This document shows, piece after piece, positions 16,954 through 23,989 of a DNA stretch of 31,968 bases (position 1 is the stretch's first letter; each line of letters opens with the position of its first letter). The DNA is from a virus: positions 1-31,968 of the IMG/VR virus record IMGVR_UViG_3300021440_000088. One strand, given 5' to 3'. The position numbers were made by a program, and so were the translations under genes. The notes beneath the pieces are model-generated. The model had not been told where the DNA came from and ran no database searches. It saw only the letters and a program-made list of their open reading frames with translations.

Positions 16954-18059
16954 CGGTCTACGCATGGCCCAGCACCTGGGTGCCGTCAGCCTTCGAGCTG
17001 CGCATCCTGCCCAACACCCGCACCTTCGTCGGCGCCTACACCCCGGTGGTGCAGGTGATCGACCTGCTGGGCGAGCGCTGGCAGGGCCGCATCGACCTGC
17101 CGCCGACGAACAGTCTGGACGAGGCCGGCGCCCGTGAAGCATGGTTCGACAGGCTGAAGGGCCAGGCCAACCAGTTCAGCCTCTGGAACTTCCGCCGCCC
17201 GGTCCCCCGGGGCACGGCGCGCGGCACGCTGACGCTGGCAGCTTCGGCGCTGCAGGGCACCAACAGCATCAGCGTAGCCGGTTGCCGACCCGCGAACAAC
17301 CTGCTGCTGGGTGGCGGGTTCGAGGTTGACAGCAACACCGACGGCCTGGCCGATGGCTGGGCGCTCTACACGTCGGGCACGACAGGCACCACGTCCAAGG
17401 CATTGGCTGCCGGGCCGTTGATGGCCGGCGCTGTCGGCGCGCTGTATCAGGTGGTGCAGAGCGCAGCGCTGAACGGCGCTGTTGGCATCACCAGCGGCGC
17501 GTCCATCGCAGTCACGGCGGGGCTGCCCTATGCGCTCTCGGCCGACCTGTCGGGAACACCGGGAACGACGGTCAGCCTGTCGATCAACTGGCTGAATTCC
17601 TCGTCGGCCTACATCAGCGACGCAACCGCGACGGCCAGCCCGACGCTGGGCCGTCGTTCCGTCGTCGGCACGGCGCCTGTCGGCGCGACCTACGCGCTGA
17701 TCTACTGCTTTATCCAGAGCAGCGCCGGCACGGGCGCACTCATCAACATCGACAACCTGCAGTTCGAGCAGGCGGCGGCGGCCTCGCCGAACGCCGGCCC
17801 CGCGACGCTGAACGCCGGCGACATGATCGGCGTGAACGGGCAACTGGTGCGTGTGATGGTCGACGCCACAGCCTCGGACATGGGGGTGGCCGCCCTTGAA
17901 ATCCAGCCCAGGCTGCGCGCCGCGCAATCGTCAGGCGCGGCGGTGACCTGGAACCAGCCGACCTGCAACGTGATGCTGAAAACCGCCGACGGCGTGCCGA
18001 CGACCTACCGGCCAGGCTTCGTCGAGGGCCTGAGCCTTGAATTCGTCGAGGTGCCCTGA
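16950..18059 (+). CDS. Distal tail (Dit-like) protein with inserted carbohydrate-binding-type domain
   Basis: A 369-residue protein. Residues 1-110 (WPSTWVPSAFELRILPNTRTFVG, ERWQGRIDLPPT, REAWFDRLKGQANQFSLWNF) and about 280-369 (ATLNAGDMIGVNGQLVRVM, TTYRPGFVEGLSLEFVEV) form the two halves of a tail-tip ring protein. Between them, about 115-275, is a jelly-roll-like module starting NLLLGGGFEVDSNTDGLADGW, the signature of CBM-type sandwiches often inserted in Dit proteins. It follows the tape measure gene, matching the gene-transfer-agent gp12 position. Carbohydrate binding is inferred. Confidence 0.75.
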   Translation: MTVYAWPSTWVPSAFELRILPNTRTFVGAYTPVVQVIDLLGERWQGRIDLPPTNSLDEAGAREAWFDRLKGQANQFSLWNFRRPVPRGTARGTLTLAASALQGTNSISVAGCRPANNLLLGGGFEVDSNTDGLADGWALYTSGTTGTTSKALAAGPLMAGAVGALYQVVQSAALNGAVGITSGASIAVTAGLPYALSADLSGTPGTTVSLSINWLNSSSAYISDATATASPTLGRRSVVGTAPVGATYALIYCFIQSSAGTGALINIDNLQFEQAAAASPNAGPATLNAGDMIGVNGQLVRVMVDATASDMGVAALEIQPRLRAAQSSGAAVTWNQPTCNVMLKTADGVPTTYRPGFVEGLSLEFVEVP

Positions 18060-18625
18060 TGCGCACGCTGTCCGCGGGCGAGATCGCCGCCCTCTCGTCC
18101 ACCGTTCTGCCGCTGATGATCCTGGTCGAGATGGACCTGACCAGCCCGCTGTACCTCTGCACCGGCGGCATCAACATCACGGTCGGCGGCAACAGCTACA
18201 CCGGCGTCGGCCCGCTGGGCCGCGTGGATGCCGTGCAAGACAGCCCAGCCGAAATCAAGCCGCTCTCGTTCCAGCTGTCCGGCGTGCCGTCGTCGATGAT
18301 CTCGCTCGCCCTGACCGAGCCGCTGCAGGGCAAGGCGATCCGCGTGAAGTCGCTGCTGCTGGACCCGGCGACCTACCAGCCTTTCACGCCTCGCCTGCGC
18401 TGGCAAGGGCGTGGCGACATCATGACCATCGCCGACGGCCCCGACACCGCCACCGTCAGCGTGAACGCCGAACACGGCGCCATCGACCTGCTGCGCGGCA
18501 TGCCCTCCTACTGGTCAGACAGCGAGCAGCGACGCCTCTTCAGCGGCGACCCCAGCCTGCAGTACCTGGTCGACCAGGTCGAGCAACGCGTCGTGTGGCC
18601 AGCCGCCAGCTTCTTCAGAAAATGA
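18059..18625 (+). CDS. Tail tip protein, DUF2163-like (hub component)
   Basis: A 188-residue protein whose ATG overlaps the preceding stop (TGATG). The pattern PLMILVEMDLTSPLYLCTGGINITVGGNSYTGVGPLG is the start of DUF2163-type tail proteins (GTA gp13-like), and IKPLSFQLSGVPSSMISLAL continues the beta-rich fold. The C-terminal PSYWSDSEQRRLFSGDPSLQYL occurs in the same family. It is probably part of the tip ring between Dit and the J-like hub. The stop overlaps the next gene (ATGA). Confidence 0.8.
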   Translation: MRTLSAGEIAALSSTVLPLMILVEMDLTSPLYLCTGGINITVGGNSYTGVGPLGRVDAVQDSPAEIKPLSFQLSGVPSSMISLALTEPLQGKAIRVKSLLLDPATYQPFTPRLRWQGRGDIMTIADGPDTATVSVNAEHGAIDLLRGMPSYWSDSEQRRLFSGDPSLQYLVDQVEQRVVWPAASFFRK

Positions 18626-19050
18626 CCGAGCACGACCCGACCCAAGTCCAAACCACCGCCTGGCGCGTGAGCCTGCATGCGCTCATTGCCCAGCGCCTGC
18701 GCGCGCCGTTCGCCTGGGGCTCGCAAGACTGCTGCCTATGGGCCGCTGATGCGGTACTCGCCACCACCGGCACCGACCACGCTGCCGACTGCCGCGGCGC
18801 GTACAGCACGGCGACCGAGGCGCTGCGGCTGCTGGTCGGCCTGGGCGGCCTGCCCGCGGTGGGCGCACGCGCTGGCGATGCGATCCAGCCGCTCATGGCA
18901 GCCGAGGGCGACATCGGACTGCTGGTCGTCGACGGCCGCGAAAGCCTGGCTGTGTGCATGGGTCCCGGCTGGCTGGCGCCGACAGCAAACGGCCTGGCAC
19001 TGCTGCCACTCGATGCGGCGCACCTGGCCTGGCGGGTGGCGCATGCCTGA
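18622..19050 (+). CDS. NlpC/P60-like tail tip peptidase (lambda gpK / GTA gp14 position)
   Basis: A 142-residue protein. The ATG at 18622 is chosen because it overlaps the previous stop (ATGA); the open frame upstream is a shadow. PFAWGSQDCCLWAADAV places a Cys pair (37/38) where NlpC/P60-like phage tail peptidases have their nucleophile, and ADCRGAY follows. The protein is short and a catalytic His is not certain. It sits between DUF2163-like and J-like genes, exactly where the cell-wall peptidase of gene-transfer-agent-type tails is encoded. Probable role: local peptidoglycan opening during DNA entry. Confidence 0.75.
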   Translation: MTEHDPTQVQTTAWRVSLHALIAQRLRAPFAWGSQDCCLWAADAVLATTGTDHAADCRGAYSTATEALRLLVGLGGLPAVGARAGDAIQPLMAAEGDIGLLVVDGRESLAVCMGPGWLAPTANGLALLPLDAAHLAWRVAHA

Positions 19051-21685
19051 AGTCGTCGCCGCCGCGATTGAATGGGCCTCGGCAGCCATCGGCACCGAGA
19101 TGACGTGGACCGCGGGCGAGATCGCGCTGGCGTCGCAGGCCGTCGTGGCCGGCACATCGGTCTACGTCCTGCGCAGCCAGCAGCTCAGGGCCCAACAGGC
19201 CGCCCGTGATGCGTACAACGCCGGCCTGCGCGACCGCTACGTGATGACGCGCGGCACCGCCGAGGCCCGCCAGCTGGTGCTCGGCCGGCAGCGCGTGTCG
19301 GGACCGATCGCCTTCATGCAGAGCTACGGCGCCGACCGCAAAAGCCTGGTGATGGTGATCCTGCTGGCCGCGCACGAGATCGACGCCGTCGAGGCGATCT
19401 ACATCAACGACGAACGGGCCATCCTCGACGGCAGCGGCAACGTGACCGGTGTGCAACGCCGCGACCGCTTCACGATGAGCGGCGCCACCGGCAGCTTCGA
19501 CCTGAGCAGCGACCCGACCGGCGGCTCGGTGACCGCCAGCGTCGCCTACGGCACCACCGCGGTGACGCTGACGGTCGGCACCATCACCGGCCGCACCGTG
19601 GCATTGAGCGGCGGCACTGTCGGGCAGACCGGCACGGTGACCATCACCTACCAGCCGACGCCAAGCCCCTTTGCGGCAACTGCCGCAGGCGCCGAACTGC
19701 AAGCCGCGATCACACTCAACAGCAGCGGAAACGGCAGTGTCACGCTGCCATCCGCTCCGATCGCTGGCAGCGTGGTGGTGGTCTACAGCGTCGGCGGCAA
19801 CCAGTTCAACGGCGTCAGCGACGTTGACATGACGTCTCTGTCGAGCGTCACAAGCTCGACGGTCACCGTCACTGGCGGCACGCCAGCTGCAACTGCCACG
19901 GTGAGCTACCGCACAGCGCAGTCGCCCAGCCGCCTGCGCATCCGCAGCTACCTCGGTGTATCGGGCCAAGCTGCTGACGCAGCCATCATCAGCGCCCTGC
20001 CAACCATGTGGACCAGCGCGCACGCCGTGCAGGGGCAGGCTTACCTGGTGGTCGAGGCCGACTACGACAGCGACGCCTTCTCGGGCGGCCTGCCGAACAT
20101 CAGCGCGCTGGTGCGCGCCGCCAAGGTGTACGACCCCCGCACAGGCACCACCGCCTGGAGCGAGAACCCGGCGCTGCTTCTGCGCCACGCCGCGACCAGC
20201 AGCCTCTGCGGCCGGCTCGACACCTCGCTGATCAACGACGCCACCATCAGCGCCGCGGCCAACGTCTGCGACACCTCCGCCAGCTATGTGGTGAACGGTC
20301 AGACCTACGTGCGCAAGCTCTACACGGCCGGCACCGTCTGCAAGAGCGGCAGCCGGCCGAAGGATCTGATCGACGATCTGTGCCTCGCCATGGCCGGCCG
20401 CTGGTGTTTCGTGGACGGCCAGCTGCGCGTGCGCGCCGGCGCCTACGTGACCCCGCTGCAGACGCTGGACGAAACCTGGCTGACCGGTGCCGGCGTGCAG
20501 GTGCAGGCCCGCCCAGCCCGGCAGGATGTCTTCAACGTCGCCGCCGGCAAGTTCGTCGACGAGCGGGCCGACTACCAGCAGGTCGATTACCCCCGTGTCG
20601 CCGCGTCCACGTACATCACCGAAGACGGCGCCGAGCTTCCTCTGGAGCTTTCCTTCGGCTGTGTGACGTTCAGCGGCCAGGTGCAGCAGGTCGCCGCCGC
20701 CATGATGCGTGACGCCCGCCAGGGCCTGCGCGTCACCCTTGTGTGCAACATGCGCGCCTTCGCCGTCGAGCCCTTCGACGTGCTGAACGTGACCCTGGCG
20801 CGTTTCGGCTGGAGCAGCAAGCCCTTCGAGGTGCTGGATGTGTCGTGGACTCTGGACGGGGGCATCCAGCTGCAGCTGAAGGAGACCAGCAGCACCACCT
20901 GGGCCCTGGGCACCAGCTTCGCCGCATTCGACCCGGCGCCGAACACCCGGCTGCCGAACCCCTGGGCAGTGCCGGCCGTCGCCGGCCTGGCTTGCGCCAG
21001 CGGCACCAGCGAGCTGCAGATGATGGCCGACGGCACGATCCGCTCGACCATGAAGACGACGTGGACCGCCATCACCGACCAGTACGTCATCGACAGCGGC
21101 GGTGGTGTGGAGGTGCGCTACGGCCTGGCCAGCACGCCCGAGGCGCAGTGGAAAACCGTCGACGCGCCGCAGGCGACTGGCCTGGTGCGATTGGTCGACG
21201 TGCAGGACGGCCGCATCTACCTCGTGAAGGCCCGGGCCTACACCGCGCTCGCGCACGGCGCATGGTCCGCCGTGGTGTTGCACAAGGTCGTCGGCAAGGC
21301 CGCGGCGCCTGCCAACGTCAGCGGTTTGTCGGCGGCGGCAGCGCCCGGCGGCGTGCTGATCACGGTGACGCCCAGCACCGACCTCGACGTGCGCGCCGGC
21401 GGCAACCTGGAGCTGCGCACCGGTGCATCCTGGGCAGCTGGCACGCGCATCTTCCGCGGACCTGTGGACCGCTGGGTGTGGACCTGGCCGACCGCCGGCA
21501 GCTACACCATCCGCGCCAAGTGGATCGACAGCAGCGGCAACGAGTCGACGAGCGACGCCAACGTGTCGGTGACAGTGGGATCGGGCAACCTGATCAGCAC
21601 CAGCAACATCGCCAGCGGTGCCGCAACCACGGTGTACGACTTCACCATCGTTGCCGGCCCCATCACCCGCACCAACATCGGCTGA
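19043..21685 (+). CDS. Tail tip hub / host-specificity protein (J-like)
   Basis: An 880-residue protein starting MPEVVAAAIEWASAAIG, overlapping the previous gene by 8 bases. The N-terminal portion (RGTAEARQLVLGRQRVSGPIAFMQSYG, LVMVILLAAHEIDAVEAIYIND) and middle (NPALLLRHA, KDLIDDLCLAMAGRWCFVDGQLRVRAG, FDVLNVTLARFGW) match the lambda J / phage-tail-component family. Beta modules rich in Thr/Val (about residues 150-320) are inserted in the hub domain, and Fn3-like domains make up the C-terminal 200 residues. It likely recognises the host receptor. It does not carry the DGR variable repeat. Confidence 0.88.
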   Translation: MPEVVAAAIEWASAAIGTEMTWTAGEIALASQAVVAGTSVYVLRSQQLRAQQAARDAYNAGLRDRYVMTRGTAEARQLVLGRQRVSGPIAFMQSYGADRKSLVMVILLAAHEIDAVEAIYINDERAILDGSGNVTGVQRRDRFTMSGATGSFDLSSDPTGGSVTASVAYGTTAVTLTVGTITGRTVALSGGTVGQTGTVTITYQPTPSPFAATAAGAELQAAITLNSSGNGSVTLPSAPIAGSVVVVYSVGGNQFNGVSDVDMTSLSSVTSSTVTVTGGTPAATATVSYRTAQSPSRLRIRSYLGVSGQAADAAIISALPTMWTSAHAVQGQAYLVVEADYDSDAFSGGLPNISALVRAAKVYDPRTGTTAWSENPALLLRHAATSSLCGRLDTSLINDATISAAANVCDTSASYVVNGQTYVRKLYTAGTVCKSGSRPKDLIDDLCLAMAGRWCFVDGQLRVRAGAYVTPLQTLDETWLTGAGVQVQARPARQDVFNVAAGKFVDERADYQQVDYPRVAASTYITEDGAELPLELSFGCVTFSGQVQQVAAAMMRDARQGLRVTLVCNMRAFAVEPFDVLNVTLARFGWSSKPFEVLDVSWTLDGGIQLQLKETSSTTWALGTSFAAFDPAPNTRLPNPWAVPAVAGLACASGTSELQMMADGTIRSTMKTTWTAITDQYVIDSGGGVEVRYGLASTPEAQWKTVDAPQATGLVRLVDVQDGRIYLVKARAYTALAHGAWSAVVLHKVVGKAAAPANVSGLSAAAAPGGVLITVTPSTDLDVRAGGNLELRTGASWAAGTRIFRGPVDRWVWTWPTAGSYTIRAKWIDSSGNESTSDANVSVTVGSGNLISTSNIASGAATTVYDFTIVAGPITRTNIG

Positions 21686-21691
21686 CCGACC

Positions 21692-22024
21692 ATGCCCGCA
21701 GGATCTGGAATCGTCGCATCGGCGACGCTGACCCCCGACGCCGCTGGCCAGTTGGTGGCGACCATCACTTTCGAGTGCGCGGGCCGCAGTGGCAGCGACT
21801 GGGGTGCTGCCTTCACATCGACGCCGTACTGCACGCAGAACGGAACGACCAACTACGGAAACGCCAAGCCGATGAGCACCACGCGCGGCGCCCAAACGTT
21901 GCGCGGCGTCTTCAGCGTGACTGCCGGCACCGCCGTAGAAGTCGGCCTGTACGGCACGATCAGTGGCGCCGTCGCCGCCGACTGGTGGGACATCCACATC
22001 ACGGCCGAGCTGATCAAACTCTGA
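21692..22024 (+). CDS. Small beta-rich tail-associated protein
   Basis: A 110-residue protein directly after the J-like gene. Short beta stretches (QLVATITFECAGRSGSDWGAAF, LRGVFSVTAGTAVEVGLYG, DWWDIHITAELIKL) suggest a single sandwich domain. Proteins of this size after J are often receptor-binding or tail-tip accessories. No family is recognised. Confidence 0.7.
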   Translation: MPAGSGIVASATLTPDAAGQLVATITFECAGRSGSDWGAAFTSTPYCTQNGTTNYGNAKPMSTTRGAQTLRGVFSVTAGTAVEVGLYGTISGAVAADWWDIHITAELIKL

Positions 22025-22035
22025 AAGGACCACCC

Positions 22036-22155
22036 ATGCAAGCCCTGCAGACCCTTCTGGCCCGCGCGCTGCTGCGCCTGGCCATCGCCACTGCGCCGAC
22101 CGAGCAAGCCGACAAGCTGCGCGAGGTCACGCGGCCGATCTGGAGGCCGACGTGA
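22036..22155 (+). CDS. 39-residue hypothetical peptide
   Basis: ATG at 22036 with AAAGGA upstream, the frame ending in a stop that overlaps the following GTG start (GTGA). The sequence is a helical peptide (LQTLLARALLRLAIATA) that may be amphipathic or membrane-associated. The ribosome-binding site and the overlap support translation. Function unknown; it may belong to the lysis cassette or simply couple translation. Confidence 0.55.
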   Translation: MQALQTLLARALLRLAIATAPTEQADKLREVTRPIWRPT

Positions 22156-22511
22156 CCGCTCGTCGCGACCTGGCCCAGGCCGCGCTGCTGCTGGCTGCCA
22201 CGGTGGCTGCATCCATCGGCTGGCAGTGGGCACCCGACAAGCCGCAGGCCGGCGCTGGCCTGGCCTACGCGCTGGCGCTGGTGCTGACCGCCATGCTGCG
22301 CGGCCATGTCGGCAGGCTCACGGGCTACGTTTGCACCTACGGCCTGGGCTATCAGGCCAGCGGGCTGGCCTGCGTGCTGTGGTACCCGCGCCTGTCGTCC
22401 CGTGAGCTGGGCGTGTGCGACGAGGGTACCGGCCTGCCGGTGGGCCTGCTGTACTGCATCGGCGCGCTGCTGGTGGCGGCCGAGCTGCTGGCAGGAAGGG
22501 GCAGGCCATGA
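22152..22511 (+). CDS. Membrane protein, candidate lysis-cassette member
   Basis: A 119-residue protein starting GTG, overlapping the previous stop (GTGA) and the next start (ATGA). Hydrophobic segments around residues 9-25, 35-50 and 98-113 suggest about three membrane spans. The loop contains several Cys residues. Gene position at the end of the late operon suggests holin or accessory lysis function, but there is no diagnostic motif. Confidence 0.65.
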   Translation: MTARRDLAQAALLLAATVAASIGWQWAPDKPQAGAGLAYALALVLTAMLRGHVGRLTGYVCTYGLGYQASGLACVLWYPRLSSRELGVCDEGTGLPVGLLYCIGALLVAAELLAGRGRP

Positions 22512-22888
22512 CGGACCACGCCGCAATCGTGCAGGGCATGGCGGCCGGCGTCGGCGGGGCGGTGCTGGCGCTGTTGGGAGTGGATGCCCCGACGCTGACG
22601 GCAGCACTTTTCGGCTGCGCCCTCGGTGCGCTGTTCGCGCCGCCGACGACCAGACTCAAAGCCGTGCTGCTGTTCTTCGCTGCGGTGGCGGCCTCGGCCA
22701 TCGTCGCGTCGGTCGGCGGCCCGCTGTTGGCCGCATGGATGCCGGGCCTGCCCGCGGCAGCCTGGGCGAAGGGGCTCGCGCTCGCCGTCGGGATCTTCCT
22801 GCATCCGGTCATCCAGGCCGGCAGTGCCACCGTGCCGCGTGTCGTCGGCGCGGCTGCTTCATGGATCGAGCGAAAGGGCACCCAATGA
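22508..22888 (+). CDS. Putative holin
   Basis: A 126-residue protein with MTDHAAIVQGMAAGVGGAVLALLGVDAPTLTAALFGCALGALF, then LKAVLLFFAAVAASAIVASVGGPLLAAW and WAKGLALAVGIFLHPVI: three or four hydrophobic helices with a charged C-terminus (IERKGTQ). Size, topology and location at the end of the structural operon fit a phage holin that forms pores in the inner membrane. It overlaps both neighbours by ATGA. Confidence 0.65.
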   Translation: MTDHAAIVQGMAAGVGGAVLALLGVDAPTLTAALFGCALGALFAPPTTRLKAVLLFFAAVAASAIVASVGGPLLAAWMPGLPAAAWAKGLALAVGIFLHPVIQAGSATVPRVVGAAASWIERKGTQ

Positions 22889-23226
22889 GCTGGGCCGATA
22901 TCCTGACGATGACCGTCGCCGCCCTGGCGGCCCTGGAGTGCGTCACGGGCCGGCTCGCCGCGCTGCACTGGCGTGAGCATCGGCACTCGCTGCTGCTGGG
23001 CTACCTGGCCGCCGCGGTGGTGTGCATCCTGGCCGCCTCGCTGGTCTGGCAGCGCGTGGATGCGCGCTGGCTCGATGTCGCGGCCTGGGTGATCGCCGCG
23101 CACCTGGCCGTCACCCTGGGCGACTGGCGCACCGGCCCGCCGCTGACGGCCTACAGGCCACGGCCGCTGCGGTACGGGCCGGGCGACCTGGCGCCAAGCA
23201 GCCAGTTCGACGACGGCAGGCGGTGA
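22885..23226 (+). CDS. Small membrane protein (phage holin-like region)
   Basis: A 113-residue protein starting at the ATG that overlaps the previous stop. Three hydrophobic stretches (about 2-20, 36-55, 66-82) are followed by a polar Pro/Arg-rich tail (YRPRPLRYGPGDLAPSS). Together with the two preceding genes it makes a trio of overlapping small membrane proteins, so it may be a second holin, antiholin or spanin-like protein. No lipobox was seen. Confidence 0.6.
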   Translation: MSWADILTMTVAALAALECVTGRLAALHWREHRHSLLLGYLAAAVVCILAASLVWQRVDARWLDVAAWVIAAHLAVTLGDWRTGPPLTAYRPRPLRYGPGDLAPSSQFDDGRR

Positions 23227-23432
23227 TGCTCCAGCCCTCGGCCCACGTCCCCGCCTCCCTGGCGGCCGAAGTTCCCTGCGACGGCGGCCGGCTGATCCTG
23301 GCGCTGTCCGAGCCCGGCGACAGGCTGGTTATGCTGCTGTCTGCTGATCGGCCGGTGGCGGTGCTGGATGCGGCGGCAGTGGATGCGCTGCTGCAGGCGC
23401 TGGGCGAGGTGGCGGGGCGGATGGCGGAGTAG
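23226..23432 (+). CDS. Hypothetical 68-residue protein ending the late operon
   Basis: The ATG overlaps the previous stop (TGATG). The sequence contains DGGRLILALSEPGDRLVMLLSADRPVAVLDAAAVDALLQALGEVAGRM, a short beta hairpin followed by a helix. No known function. It is the last rightward gene before the attachment-site region. Confidence 0.6.
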   Translation: MLQPSAHVPASLAAEVPCDGGRLILALSEPGDRLVMLLSADRPVAVLDAAAVDALLQALGEVAGRMAE

Positions 23433-23497
23433 GCCGGCGCGATCACGCCCTCGCATCGCTGCGCGTGTCCCGTGGTCGCCCACGACTGCGCCGGCCT
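23431..23497. repeat. Long-loop inverted repeat after the late operon
   Basis: AGGCCGGCGC (23431-23440) is perfectly complementary to GCGCCGGCCT (23488-23497), with a 47-base interior that contains a smaller GTGG/CCAC hairpin (23472-23484). The structure lies between the end of the rightward late genes and the convergent small gene. There is no T run, so an intrinsic terminator is unlikely, but a Rho-independent pause, structured 3' UTR or small RNA is possible. Confidence 0.4.
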
Positions 23498-23530
23498 GGT
23501 CGACACTTTGCTGGGTGCGGGCGGCCGGCG

Positions 23531-23758
23531 CTATCCCCCTTCGGCGGGCCCCTGATCCGGTGGAGGCTTGTCGCCGGCCCGGTGATGCCCCGGGTACTCG
23601 CCCAGCGGGTGGACCCGTCGCGCCTCCTCTGTGCCCGGGATGCGCTCGGCCGCTGGGTCGGCCTGCAGCGCCTCGGCCTCGGTCATGCGGTAGCGCGTGG
23701 CCACGCGCCGGCCCATGTCGTCGGTGATGCGCCAGCGCCAAAGGGTGATCGTGAGCAT
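23531..23758 (-). CDS. Small conserved phage-type protein next to attP
   Basis: A 75-residue protein starting MLTITLWRWRITDDMGRRVATRYRMTEAEAL. The LWRW.ITD..GRR..TR..MTEA.AL pattern is common in short hypothetical proteins of Burkholderiales prophages (recalled, not searched). The ATG at 23758 is preferred over the open frame further upstream because family members begin here. It is convergent with the late operon and faces the same way as int. Function unknown. Confidence 0.65.
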   Translation of the reverse strand: MLTITLWRWRITDDMGRRVATRYRMTEAEALQADPAAERIPGTEEARRVHPLGEYPGHHRAGDKPPPDQGPAEGG

Positions 23759-23796
23759 GGCGCCAGGGTAGGGCGGCGGTGGCTCAGAAACTGCGC

Positions 23797-23819
23797 CAGG
23801 GTGATTCCTGGGGTAATTG
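23797..23819. repeat. Candidate integrase arm-type sites, left pair
   Basis: Two direct copies of a C(A/T)GGGtRATT element lie head to tail: CAGGGTGATTC (23797-23807) and CTGGGGTAATTG (23808-23819). Related copies lie on the other side of the att core at 24005-24027 and inverted at 23882-23893. Clustered short repeats flanking an att core are what lambda-type integrases bind with their N-terminal arm-binding domain. Confidence 0.45.
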
Positions 23820-23881
23820 ATGGGCAATGCCAGGCGCTTGCAGGGCATCGCTACCTATGAAGCCCCAGGTATTCAGCGCCC

Positions 23882-23893
23882 CTTATTACCCTG
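23882..23893 (-). repeat. Candidate arm-type site, inverted copy
   Basis: On the minus strand this reads CAGGGTAATAAG, closely matching the CAGGGTAATTC element at 24017-24027. It lies 17 bases left of the tRNA-like core. Confidence 0.4.
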
Positions 23894-23910
23894 CCTGACC
23901 CATGAAAATA

Positions 23911-23935
23911 GGTTCGAGTCCAATCGCGCCTACCA
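23911..23935 (+). other. attP core: 3' end of a tRNA gene (probably tRNA-Val)
   Basis: The bases run GGTTCGAGTCC, AAT, CGCGCCT, A, CCA: the T-loop, 3' T-stem, 3' acceptor strand, discriminator and CCA of a tRNA. No anticodon or D-arm precedes it, so it is not a functional tRNA gene. The acceptor end fits a Burkholderiales tRNA-Val starting (T)AGGCGCG (recalled). Phage integrases commonly recombine at such 3' ends, restoring the host tRNA on integration. The int gene begins its 3' end 55 bases away. Phage genes on both sides imply attP rather than attL or attR. Confidence 0.75.
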
Positions 23936-23940
23936 AATGC

Positions 23941-23976
23941 AAAGCCCCGTAGGTTATTGAATCTACGGGGCTTTTT
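23941..23976 (+). terminator. Strong terminator following the tRNA 3' end
   Basis: AAAGCCCCGTAG (23941-23952) pairs perfectly over 12 bp with CTACGGGGCTTT (23963-23974), with a 10-base loop and a T5 tract. It lies 5 bases after the tRNA CCA, so it probably belongs to the captured tRNA transcription unit and replaces the host terminator after integration. It can also insulate int from the late operon. Confidence 0.85.
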
Positions 23977-23989
23977 CTATTTCGGCGGG

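Noticed and set aside
14389-17142. Long open frame (917 codons) on the minus strand opposite the tape measure
   Set aside because: Opposite-strand frames stay open in very GC-rich genes. The plus strand has clear family motifs and overlapping start/stop coupling, and the minus translation is Ala/Gly/His/Leu-rich without motifs.
18893-22033. Long open frame (1046 codons) on the minus strand opposite the J-like gene
   Set aside because: Shadow of a strongly supported plus-strand tail gene; composition is a typical GC-frame artefact.
23911-23935. A functional tRNA gene
   Set aside because: Only the T-loop, acceptor 3' strand and CCA are present. The preceding bases do not form an anticodon or D-arm and do not contain the complementary acceptor strand.
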